Source: JBCDCY01 sp039180875
GTDB lineage: Bacteria > Pseudomonadota > Alphaproteobacteria > Rhodobacterales > Rhodobacteraceae
Length of the DNA stretch: 64,000 bases
Direction: 5' to 3'
Assembly (NCBI GenBank): GCA_039180875.1
Contig: JBCDCY010000002.1
Location: 379,512-443,511 of the forward strand
Shown piece by piece: positions 25,976-34,777 of the stretch; the stretch's first letter is position 1, and the number at the start of each line of letters is the position of its first letter. The notes under the pieces were generated by a model. It saw nothing but the letters and a program-made list of their open reading frames with translations. It was not told the origin of the DNA and made no database searches. The position numbers and the translations under genes were made by a program.

Positions 25976-28837
25976 ATGGCGGGAGAGCGCAATCCAAGGG
26001 AGACAATCCAGCGCCTGCGCGGTCATATCGCAGCCCTGCAGGCAGAGCGCGATACGCTGAAAAAGCGCGACTGGAACTACCAGGCGATTTTCGACCGCGT
26101 GACCGATCGCCTGAGCTCCGAGCAGCCCCTGCCGTCCACCGCGCCGGGCACGTTCAAAGGCCTCTCCTTCGTCATCGTCTACTACGACATCCCACAGCAG
26201 ATCGAGCGCACGCTACTTACCTGCGCGCCGGCCTATCAGGGCGTGGACGCGGACGAGATCGAGGTGATCCTGGTCGACAACGGCTCGACCGAGGCGCTGC
26301 CGGCCGATCTGCAGGAGCGCTTCCCCCATGTGAGCCAAATCCTGCGCATCGACGATCAGCCCTCGCCCGTTGCAGCGCTGAACGCCGGGATCGCTGCGGC
26401 GCGGTTCGAGATGATCGCCCTGATGATCGACGGCGCCCATCTGCTCTCCCCCGGCGTGGTGCAGACGGCTCGCGACATCTGGCGGCTCTTCCCCGATCCC
26501 GTGGTCAGTGTCCCCCAGTACATCCTGGGAAGGGAGAGCCAGAACCTTACCCAGCAGCGCGATGCCTTCGCCATCGAGGAGGCCGCGTTGAGGGAGCTCG
26601 GCTGGCCCGACGACGGCTATCGCCTGTTCGAATACGCCGTCTATCCCGGCGAGAACCACGGCCGGTCCCACATTGAGGCGATCGAGTCGAACTGTCTGAT
26701 CACGACGCGCCATGTCCTTGACGTCAGCGGCGGCTTCGATCCCCGCTACGACGAGCCAGGCGGCGGCTTCGCCAATCTCGAGATCTTCAGCCGCCTGATC
26801 CACGAGCCGCAGAACACCTACGTCATCATGCCGGGGGAGGGGACGTTCCATCAGGACCATCGCGGTGTCACCACCCAGCGTGCGCCGGAGGAGCGGGATC
26901 AGCTCGTCAAGCAATACCGCCAGCGCCACCGCGAGGTCACCGGCAGCGATCTGCTGCTCAACGCGCGGAGCCCGATCCTTTACGGCAAGACCCGGCGGCT
27001 GACCCAGCGGATCCCCACGATCTCCCGTGAGTTCGGGCGGGTGAGCAACCGTATCCTGCGCCAGCTCGCCAACATCTATGTGGCCCGGGTGCGGGGCGGG
27101 CTGACCGACGACTACAACCCGGTGCTGTCGATCGGCGGGGTCTCGGACGAGCGGCTGGCCCGCACGCCCCTGCCGCCGCGCGGGTTGTTGGCGGAGGCCG
27201 CGGCGCGGAACGAGGTGGACGAGTCGGCCCTCGCCTATCTCCGCTGTCTTCGCCAGGTCCACCACGCTGTCTGTCCAGAACGCTATCTCGAGATCGGGGT
27301 CGACGGGGGCGCGAGCCTCAGCCTCGCCGACTGCCCGAGTGTCGGGATCGATCCGGCCTACGTCATCACCCGGCCGCTCACCGCGCCGACCCGCCTGTTC
27401 CGTCAGACGAGCGACGCGTTCTTCGCCGACGAGGGGCGCTGCGCTGAGCTCTTCGGCGACGGCCTCGACCTCGCCTTCATCGACGGCATGCATCTGGCGG
27501 AGTTCGTGCTCCGCGACTTCATCGCGACGGAGCGCTGGATGCGCCCGGGCGGCGTGGTGATGTTCGACGACGTGCTGCCCGAGCAGATGGAGATGTTGGA
27601 TCGGGAGCGTCGCTTCGCCGCCTGGTGCGGCGACGTCTACAAGATCGTGCCGATCCTGCGCCGGCATCGCCCGGATCTACAGGTGAACGTGTTCGAGACC
27701 TTCATCGGCCCCTACCGCAAGGGCCTCGCCGTGATCTCGGGCCTCGATCCGACGAACCGCGTGCTCGAAGAGCGCTACGAGGCGATTGCGGCGGAGATCA
27801 AGCAAGGCGCCTACGACGTGCCGTCGATCGAGGCGTTGGATGAGATGATGCAGGTGGAGCCGATCAAGGGTCTTCGCCGCGCCGCCCGGCGCCGGACGCT
27901 CGTGGACCTCTCCGCCTGCCTCGCGCGCCACGCCCCGCCTGAGCGGCTGCGGGGTGTGCAGGTGCCGGAGGCGCCCAAGCTCTCCGTCGTCGTCGTCGCC
28001 TACAACATGGCGCGGGAACTGCCCCGGACGCTCCGAAGCCTCAGCGCCGAAATGCAGCGCGGGATCGAGGAGGCGGACTACGAGATCGTCGTGGTGGACA
28101 ACGGCTCCACCGCACCGGCTGATCTCGCCGCCTGTGTCCGTCTTGCCCCGAACGCGCGTGTCATCACGCTGCCGCCCGGCCGGGTCTCGCCCTGCCACGC
28201 GGTCAATGTCGGTATCTCCGCCGCCCGCGCCCGGCGGATCGGCGTGATGATCGACGGCGCGCGCATGGCCTCTCCCGGCCTGCTCGCCGCCGCCCTCGGC
28301 GCCCTGGCGGATGAGAGCGCCGTCGTCGGCAGCCACGGCTATCATCTGGGGCAAGCGGTGCAATCGGAGGCGATCAAGACCGGCTACGACGTCATCGAGG
28401 AGGATGCGCTGCTCGCCGGTTCGGGATGGGAGGAGGACGGCTACCGGCTCTTCGACATCGCCGTCCTCTCCAAATCCTCCGGGATGGGCCTGGAGGCGCT
28501 GCCGTCCGAGAGCAACGCGCTTTTCCTGCATCGCGACCGATGGCAGGCACTAAACGGCTATGACGAGCGCTTCCGCTCTCCGGGCGGCGGTCTCGCCAAT
28601 TTAGACATGTGGAAGCGGGCCTGCGAGCACCCCGGCGCCACCGTCACGATGCTGCTCGGCGAGGGGACGTTCCACCAGATCCACGGCGGCGCGACGACCA
28701 GCGCGGCCTCATCCCGCCGCGCTGCGTTCGACGACGAGTACCAAAAGCTCCGCGGTGGCGCCTATCGCCGCCCGAAGGTCGATGCCGAGTTCGTCGGCAG
28801 CGCCCCGGCGACCCGCACCACGACCGGGAACCCGTAG
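25976..28837 (+). CDS. Three-part GT2-methyltransferase-GT2 protein
   Basis: A 953-residue protein. GT-A domain 1 covers about 60-330 (FVIVYYDIPQQIERTL, ILVDNGSTE, MIDGAHLLSPG). A class I SAM methyltransferase-like domain covers about 410-600 (ERYLEIGVDGGASLSLADC, LAFIDGMHLAEFVLRDF, GGVVMFDDVL). GT-A domain 2 covers about 660-930 (VVVVAYNMARELPRTL, IVVVDNGST, MIDGARMASPG). The two GT parts are duplicates: EPGGGFANLEIF and GEGTFHQDHRGVTT match SPGGGLANLDMW and GEGTFHQIHGGATT. Both replace the usual DxD by IDGA. A short coiled coil opens the protein. ATG 25976 has GGAAGGA upstream; no homology supports the longer open frame. Predicted to build and methylate a glycan. Confidence 0.82.
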   Translation: MAGERNPRETIQRLRGHIAALQAERDTLKKRDWNYQAIFDRVTDRLSSEQPLPSTAPGTFKGLSFVIVYYDIPQQIERTLLTCAPAYQGVDADEIEVILVDNGSTEALPADLQERFPHVSQILRIDDQPSPVAALNAGIAAARFEMIALMIDGAHLLSPGVVQTARDIWRLFPDPVVSVPQYILGRESQNLTQQRDAFAIEEAALRELGWPDDGYRLFEYAVYPGENHGRSHIEAIESNCLITTRHVLDVSGGFDPRYDEPGGGFANLEIFSRLIHEPQNTYVIMPGEGTFHQDHRGVTTQRAPEERDQLVKQYRQRHREVTGSDLLLNARSPILYGKTRRLTQRIPTISREFGRVSNRILRQLANIYVARVRGGLTDDYNPVLSIGGVSDERLARTPLPPRGLLAEAAARNEVDESALAYLRCLRQVHHAVCPERYLEIGVDGGASLSLADCPSVGIDPAYVITRPLTAPTRLFRQTSDAFFADEGRCAELFGDGLDLAFIDGMHLAEFVLRDFIATERWMRPGGVVMFDDVLPEQMEMLDRERRFAAWCGDVYKIVPILRRHRPDLQVNVFETFIGPYRKGLAVISGLDPTNRVLEERYEAIAAEIKQGAYDVPSIEALDEMMQVEPIKGLRRAARRRTLVDLSACLARHAPPERLRGVQVPEAPKLSVVVVAYNMARELPRTLRSLSAEMQRGIEEADYEIVVVDNGSTAPADLAACVRLAPNARVITLPPGRVSPCHAVNVGISAARARRIGVMIDGARMASPGLLAAALGALADESAVVGSHGYHLGQAVQSEAIKTGYDVIEEDALLAGSGWEEDGYRLFDIAVLSKSSGMGLEALPSESNALFLHRDRWQALNGYDERFRSPGGGLANLDMWKRACEHPGATVTMLLGEGTFHQIHGGATTSAASSRRAAFDDEYQKLRGGAYRRPKVDAEFVGSAPATRTTTGNP

Positions 28838-28843
28838 GAGCGC

Positions 28844-30076
28844 TCACGGCGCAGACGCCGCCCGGTACCAGGCGACCAGCAACGCCCGATCCTCCTCCGC
28901 CATGGGAAAGGCATTGGGCGGCGGCATGGCGTGGCTGAGCCCGGCCTGCAGATAGATCGCCTCGGCATGGCGGGCGATGTCGGCCGTGGTCTCCAGCACC
29001 ACGCCCTTGGGCGGCCAGTGCATCCCTTGCCAGGAAGGTTCCCGCGCGTGGCACATGGAGCAATGGCCGAGCACGATGGTCTCCGCCTCCGCGAACCCGG
29101 TGGCCGCGGCAAAGCGCGCCTCCATGGGGGAAAGGATGCGCGCCTCCGCCTCCTCATAGCTCTCCCGCATCGGCGCGGTCGACAGCCAGGCGATCAAGAT
29201 AAACAGCACCGCCGTCACCGCCCAGGTCCAGGACGGTTTGCCGGCGCGGGCGTGCATGGTGTTGAAGTAATGCCGGATCGTCACGCCCATCAGGAACACC
29301 AGCGCGGCGATGATCCAGTTATACTCCGTTGCGAAGGCAAGCGGGTAATGGTTTGAGAGCATGAGGAAAATGACCGGCAAGGTCAGGTAGTTGTTGTGGG
29401 TGGAGCGGAGCTTCGCGATCTTGCCGTATCTCGGATCGGGCGCGCGGCCGTTCTTCAGATCGTCCACCACGATCCGCTGGTTCGGGATGATGATCAGGAA
29501 GACGTTCGCTGTCATGATCGTCGCCGTGAAGGCACCGAGATGCAGCAATGCCGCCCGCCCGGTAAAGACCTCGTTGTAGCCCCAGGACATGGCGACCAGC
29601 AGGGCGAAGAGCAGCAGCATCAGCTCCGTCGGCCGCTCCCCCAGCGCCGACTTGCAGAGCCGGTCGTAGACCAGCCAGCCGATCGTGAGCGAGCCGGCGG
29701 AGATCGCGACGCCCTGCCAGAGCGCCAGATCCGCCTTGCTCGGATCGAGCAGGTAGAGCTCGCCGCCCACCCAGTAGACGATCATCAACAGCGCCGCGCC
29801 GGAGAGCCAGGTCGCGTAGCTCTCCCATTTGAACCAGGTCAGATGCTCCGGCATGTGGGCCGGCGCCACGCTGTACTTCTGGATGTGGTAGAAGCCCCCG
29901 CCGTGCACCTGCCATTCGTCCCCCAGCACGCCGGCCGGCAGGTCCGATCCCTTGCGGAGGCCGAGGTCCAGGGCGATGAAGTAGAAGGACGAGCCGATCC
30001 AGGCGATCGCGGTGATCACGTGCAGCCAGCGCACGGCGAAGCCGATCCAGTCCCAGAGGACGGCGAAATCGTACAT
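28844..30076 (-). CDS. puuD: Urate hydroxylase PuuD (membrane, cytochrome c-fused)
   Basis: This 410-residue protein has about eight N-terminal transmembrane helices (for example VRWLHVITAIAWIGSSFYF) and a C-terminal cytochrome c-type domain with the heme site CSMCH and an axial Met candidate in SHAMPPPNAFP. PuuD oxidises urate to 5-hydroxyisourate using the respiratory chain rather than oxygen. ATG 30076 is chosen, matching the family start MYDFAVLWDW. It is divergent from puuE-uraD. Confidence 0.93.
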   Translation of the reverse strand: MYDFAVLWDWIGFAVRWLHVITAIAWIGSSFYFIALDLGLRKGSDLPAGVLGDEWQVHGGGFYHIQKYSVAPAHMPEHLTWFKWESYATWLSGAALLMIVYWVGGELYLLDPSKADLALWQGVAISAGSLTIGWLVYDRLCKSALGERPTELMLLLFALLVAMSWGYNEVFTGRAALLHLGAFTATIMTANVFLIIIPNQRIVVDDLKNGRAPDPRYGKIAKLRSTHNNYLTLPVIFLMLSNHYPLAFATEYNWIIAALVFLMGVTIRHYFNTMHARAGKPSWTWAVTAVLFILIAWLSTAPMRESYEEAEARILSPMEARFAAATGFAEAETIVLGHCSMCHAREPSWQGMHWPPKGVVLETTADIARHAEAIYLQAGLSHAMPPPNAFPMAEEDRALLVAWYRAASAP

Positions 30077-30193
30077 TGGGGGGCCTCTTTCGCGGTCTCT
30101 CGGCAGACTAGGGGCTGGGCGCTTGCTCCGATACTGCCTCAAATCTCCAAGCGGTCCCACGACTATCCGACGGGTGGCATACCGGCAGCGGGC

Positions 30194-30205
30194 TCAAGCG
30201 CTTGA
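30194..30205. promoter_or_regulatory. 12-bp palindrome in the puuD-puuE control region
   Basis: TCAAGCGCTTGA is a perfect palindrome about midway in the 279-bp divergent gap 30077-30355. The same gap holds a 10-bp direct repeat TCGCCCCGAT (30221-30230 and 30255-30264). It is a possible operator for purine-catabolism control; no regulator gene is nearby. Confidence 0.35.
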
Positions 30206-30355
30206 AGGTTGCTGCGTGCATCGCCCCGATCATCAAGGGCGCGGAGGCACGCTTTCGCCCCGATGGCCGATCGGACCCTGGCGCTTCCCGCCCGGCTTCG
30301 CATACGCTTTCGCCTGATCGGTCGTCTCGACTCCACTTGAGCGAAGGGCAGAACG

Positions 30356-31768
30356 CTGGACCGCTATCCGCGCGATATGACGGGTTATGGACCGAGGACG
30401 CCGGACCCGCGCTGGCCGGGCGGCGCCAAGATCGCCGTACAGATCGTGCTGAACTACGAGGAGGGCGGCGAGAACTGCCTCCTCCACGGCGATGCGGCGT
30501 CCGAGGCGTTCCTGTCCGAGACCGTCGGGGCGGAGCCCTGGTCCGGGCAGCGCAACTGGAACATGGAGACGGTCTATGAATACGGCGCCCGGGCCGGCTT
30601 TTGGCGCCTCCATCGGCTGCTCGGTGCCTATCCCGTCACCGTCTACGGCGTCGCCACGGCCCTCGCCCGCGGGCCGGAGCAGGTGGCCGCGATGCGCGAT
30701 ACGGGCTGGGAGATCGCGAGCCACGGCCTGAAATGGATCGACTACCGCGATTTCGCGGAGGCGGAGGAGCGCGCCCACATGCGCGAGGCCATCGACCTCC
30801 ACACCCAGGTCGTCGGGGAGCGCCCGCGGGGCTGGTACACCGGGCGCTGCTCGATGAACACCGTGCGCCTGGCGGCGGAGGAGGGGGGCTTTGCCTACGT
30901 CGCCGACAGCTATGCCGACGATTTGCCCTATTGGCTGAAGATCGGCGGGTATGACCAGTTGATCGTGCCCTACACCCTCGACGCCAACGACATGCGCTTC
31001 GCCACGGTCCAGGGCTTCAACGCCGGCCCGCAGTTCGAGGCCTATCTGAGGGACAGCTTCGACGTGCTCTATGCCGAGGGGCAGGCGGGCGCGCCGAAGA
31101 TGCTGTCGATCGGCCTGCATTGCCGCCTGGCCGGCCGGCCTGGGCGGGCCGCGGCGCTCGCGCGCGCGCTTGCCCATATGGCGGGCCATGACGGCGTCTG
31201 GTTCGCGACCCGGCTACAGATCGCCGAGCATTGGCGGGCGCACCACCCGCCGCCGGCGGCCGATCGTCCGTCGGAGATGGATCGGGCGCACTTCGTCGCG
31301 GCCTTCGGCGGGATCTTTGAACACTCGCCATGGATCGCAGAGCAAGCCCATGCGCTGCCCCTCGGCCCCACCCACGACACGGCGCGGGGGGTGCATGCGG
31401 CGCTGGCGCGTGTCTTTCGCGGGGCGGAGGAGGAGCGGCGGCTCGACGTGCTCCGCGCCCACCCCGATCTCGCGGGAAAGCTCGCGGCGGCCCGGCGGCT
31501 GACGGCGGCCTCGACCGCCGAACAGGCCTCGGCCGGTCTCGATGCGCTAACCGATGCGGAGCGCACGAGCTTCGAGGAGCTCAACACCGCCTATACCGAG
31601 AAATTCGGCTTCCCCTTCATCATCGCCGTCCGCGACCATGACAAGGCCGGCATTCTCGCGGCCTTTCAACGCCGGCTGCAGAACGACCGCGCCGCCGAAT
31701 TGGCAGAAGCCTGCCGGCAGGTCGAGCGCATCGCCGAACTCCGCCTTTTCGAGATCTTGCCGTCGTGA
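30356..31768 (+). CDS. Bifunctional allantoinase (PuuE) / OHCU decarboxylase (UraD) fusion
   Basis: 470 residues. The N-terminal ~310 are a PuuE-type allantoinase of the polysaccharide deacetylase fold (IVLNYEEGGENCLLHGD, EIASHGLKWIDY, GWYTGRCSMNT), which opens allantoin to allantoate. The C-terminal ~160 are OHCU decarboxylase (FVAAFGGIFEHSPWIAEQA, LRAHPDLAGKLA, FGFPFIIAVRDHDK), which makes S-allantoin. Steps 3 and 4 from urate are thus joined in one chain. I start it at CTG 30356 because the family N-terminus YPRD-x-x-GYG begins before the first ATG (30377); a stop at 30338 bars anything longer, and AAGGG lies upstream. Stop overlaps allA as GTGA. Confidence 0.92.
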   Translation: MDRYPRDMTGYGPRTPDPRWPGGAKIAVQIVLNYEEGGENCLLHGDAASEAFLSETVGAEPWSGQRNWNMETVYEYGARAGFWRLHRLLGAYPVTVYGVATALARGPEQVAAMRDTGWEIASHGLKWIDYRDFAEAEERAHMREAIDLHTQVVGERPRGWYTGRCSMNTVRLAAEEGGFAYVADSYADDLPYWLKIGGYDQLIVPYTLDANDMRFATVQGFNAGPQFEAYLRDSFDVLYAEGQAGAPKMLSIGLHCRLAGRPGRAAALARALAHMAGHDGVWFATRLQIAEHWRAHHPPPAADRPSEMDRAHFVAAFGGIFEHSPWIAEQAHALPLGPTHDTARGVHAALARVFRGAEEERRLDVLRAHPDLAGKLAAARRLTAASTAEQASAGLDALTDAERTSFEELNTAYTEKFGFPFIIAVRDHDKAGILAAFQRRLQNDRAAELAEACRQVERIAELRLFEILPS

Positions 31769-32247
31769 GCCAGGAGATCTCCGTCAAGGCGCTGACCGCG
31801 GAGGCCTTCGCCCAGTTCGGCGATGTGCTGGAGGTGGTGGGGGCGCCCGACCGGATCATCAACCAGGGCCTTTGCCGGCGCTTCCACGATCGGGCGGAGC
31901 TCGATTTCTCCGACGGCCGCGCGGGCCTCAGCCTCTTCAAAGCCGAACCGCGGGAGCTGCCGCTGCGGCTCGAGATGGTGGAGCGTCATCCGGCCGGCAG
32001 CCAGGCCTTCGTGCCGATGGGCGCGGCGCCCTTCCTCGTCGTCGTCGCGCCGGACGCCGGTGGCGTTCCCGGTCGCCCGCAGGCCTTTCGCACCGCACCC
32101 GGTCAGGCGGTCAACTACCACCGCGGCACCTGGCACGGCGTGCTGACGCCGCTGGAGCCGCCCGGCCTGTTCGCCGTGCTCGACCGGATCGGTGAGGGGG
32201 CGAACCTTGAAGAGCACTGGTTTTCAGTGCCTTATCACGTCGGCTGA
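31765..32247 (+). CDS. allA: Ureidoglycolate lyase
   Basis: The 160-residue cupin-like enzyme splits ureidoglycolate to glyoxylate and urea. Typical family text includes VKALTAEAFAQFGDVLE, FVPMGAAPFLVVVAPD and NYHRGTWHGVLTPL with the conserved His residues. The GTG start overlaps the stop of the upstream fusion gene by 4 nt, so expression is coupled. It is the last pathway step in this cluster. Confidence 0.94.
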   Translation: MSQEISVKALTAEAFAQFGDVLEVVGAPDRIINQGLCRRFHDRAELDFSDGRAGLSLFKAEPRELPLRLEMVERHPAGSQAFVPMGAAPFLVVVAPDAGGVPGRPQAFRTAPGQAVNYHRGTWHGVLTPLEPPGLFAVLDRIGEGANLEEHWFSVPYHVG

Positions 32248-32274
32248 GCACCGCTGAGAGAGGGAGCACTTCGC

Positions 32275-33756
32275 ATGGCGAGATCATCCATCGGCACGAA
32301 AGAGCAGCTGCGCGATCCGAACTACATGCCGGCGCTGCACCGCGCGGTCCCCCTCGGCATCCAGCACGTGCTGGCCATGTTTATCTCCAACGTCACGCCG
32401 GCGATCATCGTGGCCGGGGCGGCGGGCTTTGGCTTCGGCTCCAACTCGCCGGACTTCCCGGAGCTGCTCTACCTCATACAGATGTCGATGCTGTTCGCGG
32501 GCCTGGCGACGCTCCTGCAGACCGTGACCGTCGGCCCAATCGGCGCGGCGCTGCCGGTGGTGCAGGGCACCTCCTTCGCCTTCATCCCGATCATGATCCC
32601 GTTGGTGGCGGGCAAGGGCGTCGACGGCCTCGCCGCCCTCTTCGGCGGCGTGCTGATCGGCGGCCTCTTCCACGCGCTGCTCGGCACGATCATCGGGCGG
32701 ATCCGGTTCGCATTGCCGCCGCTGGTCACCGGTCTGGTGGTGACGATGATCGGCCTGGCCCTGGTGAAGGTCGGGATCGAATACGCCGCCGGCGGCGTGC
32801 CGGCCAAGGCCTCTGGGGCAGAGAGCTATGGCTCTCTCCTCAGCTGGTCGGCGGCGCTGGTGGTCGTGCTGGTCACCCTGGCGCTCAAGTTCTTCGCCCG
32901 CGGGATGTGGAGCGTCTCGGCCGTGCTCCTCGGCATCATCGCCGGCTATCTCTACTGCATCGCCATCGGCAAGCTGCCGGTCGAGGCCATCGCCGGCTCC
33001 TGGGATCGGGCGGCGCTCTTCGCCCTGCCGCAGCCCTTCAAGTACGGCTTCGAGTTCTCGGCCGCCGCCATCATCGGCTTCTGCCTGATGGCCTTCGTCT
33101 CAGCGGTCGAGACCGTGGGCGACGTGAGCGGCATCGCCAAAGGGGGTGCGGGGCGGGAGGCGACGGACCGTGAGATCCGCGGTGCCACCTATGCCGACGG
33201 TGTGGGCACGGCCGTCGCCGGCCTCTTCGGCGGCTTTCCCAACACCTCTTTCAGCCAGAATGTGGGCCTGATCGCCATGACCGGGGTGATGAGCCGTCAT
33301 GTGGTGACGATCGGGGCACTCTTCCTGATCGTCTGCGGCCTGGTGCCCAAGGTCGGCGGCGTCATCCGCACCGTGCCGATCGAGGTTTTGGGCGGCGGGG
33401 TCATCGTGATGTTCGGCATGGTCGTGGCGGCCGGCATCTCGATGCTGTCGGACGTGGTCTGGAACCGCCGCAACATGGTGATCTTCGCCGTCGCCCTCTC
33501 CGTCGGCCTCGGCCTGCAGCTTGAGGTGATGAACGTGGCGCCGGGCTCGGCCAACGCGCTGCAGCACCTGCCCGACACGCTCCGCATCCTCGGCGCCTCG
33601 GGCATCCTGCCGGCGGCCCTGATCGCCATCGTGCTGAACCTCATCCTGCCGGAGGAGTTGGCGGACGAGGCGACGGATGAGGTTTCGGGCGGCCTTGCCG
33701 GCCATGGCAGCGGAGAGATCGTGCGGGACGCGCGCGGATCGGACCCAGCGGGCTGA
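32275..33756 (+). CDS. NCS2 nucleobase:cation symporter (urate/xanthine permease)
   Basis: This 493-residue polytopic protein of the NCS2/UraA family has 12-14 helices. VVQGTSFAFIPIM is the first signature, ETVGDVSGIAKGG carries the substrate-contact Glu, and FPNTSFSQNVGLIAMTGV is the second signature with QNVG. That pattern points to oxidised purines (xanthine or urate), as does its place 27 bp after allA. It imports the pathway substrate across the inner membrane. AGGGAG precedes the ATG. Confidence 0.93.
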   Translation: MARSSIGTKEQLRDPNYMPALHRAVPLGIQHVLAMFISNVTPAIIVAGAAGFGFGSNSPDFPELLYLIQMSMLFAGLATLLQTVTVGPIGAALPVVQGTSFAFIPIMIPLVAGKGVDGLAALFGGVLIGGLFHALLGTIIGRIRFALPPLVTGLVVTMIGLALVKVGIEYAAGGVPAKASGAESYGSLLSWSAALVVVLVTLALKFFARGMWSVSAVLLGIIAGYLYCIAIGKLPVEAIAGSWDRAALFALPQPFKYGFEFSAAAIIGFCLMAFVSAVETVGDVSGIAKGGAGREATDREIRGATYADGVGTAVAGLFGGFPNTSFSQNVGLIAMTGVMSRHVVTIGALFLIVCGLVPKVGGVIRTVPIEVLGGGVIVMFGMVVAAGISMLSDVVWNRRNMVIFAVALSVGLGLQLEVMNVAPGSANALQHLPDTLRILGASGILPAALIAIVLNLILPEELADEATDEVSGGLAGHGSGEIVRDARGSDPAG

Positions 33757-33877
33757 GGCGCCTGGCTGCGGGCGTCGCTCGCCATTTGGGCCAGCAAGAA
33801 AGGCCCATGGCTTTCGCAGTGGTCCAAATATCCAGCGTCCGCCGTGCGCGACAGGCGCGCCGCTGCCCCGGAAGCGC

Positions 33878-34699
33878 CTACAGGGCCAGCGGCGCGTGCC
33901 GGTTCACGTCCTTGTAAAGCAAATAGCGAAACGGCCCGGGCCCGCCGGCATAGCAGGCCTGGGGGCAGAAGGCCCGGAGCCAGAGGAAGTCGCCCGCCTC
34001 CACCTCCACCCAGTCCTGGTTCAGGCGATAGACCGCCTTGCCCTCTAGCACGTAGATGCCGTGCTCCATCACATGGGTCTCGGCGAAGGGGATCACGGCC
34101 CCGGGGGCGAGGGTGACGATGTTGACGGCCATGTCATGGCGCAGGTCGGCGGGATCGACGAACCGACTGGTGGCCCAGGCGCCGTCGGTGTCGGGCATCG
34201 GGGTGGGGGCGACCGCCTGGTCCTCGGCGATGAGGAGGTCGGGCGGGGCGAGGCCCTCGACCGCGACGTAGGCCTTGCGGATCCACTGGAAGCGGAGCGG
34301 CGCGTTTCCCTGGTTCCAAAGCGTCCAGGCGAGGCCCGGCGGCAGATAGGCGTAGCCACCGGGGCCGAGCACGTGACGGTCCTCCCCGACCGTCAGCGTC
34401 GCCTCGCCGTCCAGCACGAACAGCACCGCCTCCGCCGCTGGATCGCTTTCCGGCCGGTCAGAGCCGCCGCCCGGCGCCACCTCCATGGCGTACTGCGAGA
34501 AGCTCTCGGCAAAGCCGCTGAGCGGGCGGGCGAGAACCCAGAGGCGGGTCTTCTCCCAATGGGGCAGGGCGCTCGCCACGATATCGCGGAGCACGCCTTT
34601 GGGGATCACGGCATAGGCGTTGGTGAAGACCGCGCGGCCGGTCAGCAGCTCGCGCTGACCCGGATGGCCGCCGATGGGCGCCTGGTAGGTGCGCTGCAT
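33878..34699 (-). CDS. allE: (S)-ureidoglycine aminohydrolase, bicupin
   Basis: This 273-residue bicupin converts ureidoglycine to ureidoglycolate and ammonia. Two cupin halves are visible: LFVLDGEATLTVGEDRHVLG near 100-130, and a C-terminal metal site in HVMEHGIYVLEGKAVYRLN with a later FLWLRAFCPQACYA. ATG 34699 follows GAGGAGG. It is convergent with the permease gene; the gap contains a weak 6-bp hairpin (TGGGCC/GGCCCA, 33787-33807). It supplies the substrate of AllA. Confidence 0.92.
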   Translation of the reverse strand: MQRTYQAPIGGHPGQRELLTGRAVFTNAYAVIPKGVLRDIVASALPHWEKTRLWVLARPLSGFAESFSQYAMEVAPGGGSDRPESDPAAEAVLFVLDGEATLTVGEDRHVLGPGGYAYLPPGLAWTLWNQGNAPLRFQWIRKAYVAVEGLAPPDLLIAEDQAVAPTPMPDTDGAWATSRFVDPADLRHDMAVNIVTLAPGAVIPFAETHVMEHGIYVLEGKAVYRLNQDWVEVEAGDFLWLRAFCPQACYAGGPGPFRYLLYKDVNRHAPLAL

Positions 34700-34777
34700 G
34701 ATCCCTCCTCCCGCTCTGCCTCGCGGGCGCACTATGGGATGTGGTTGGAGCCGGAGCCAGGGGTCTTGGCGATCGCC

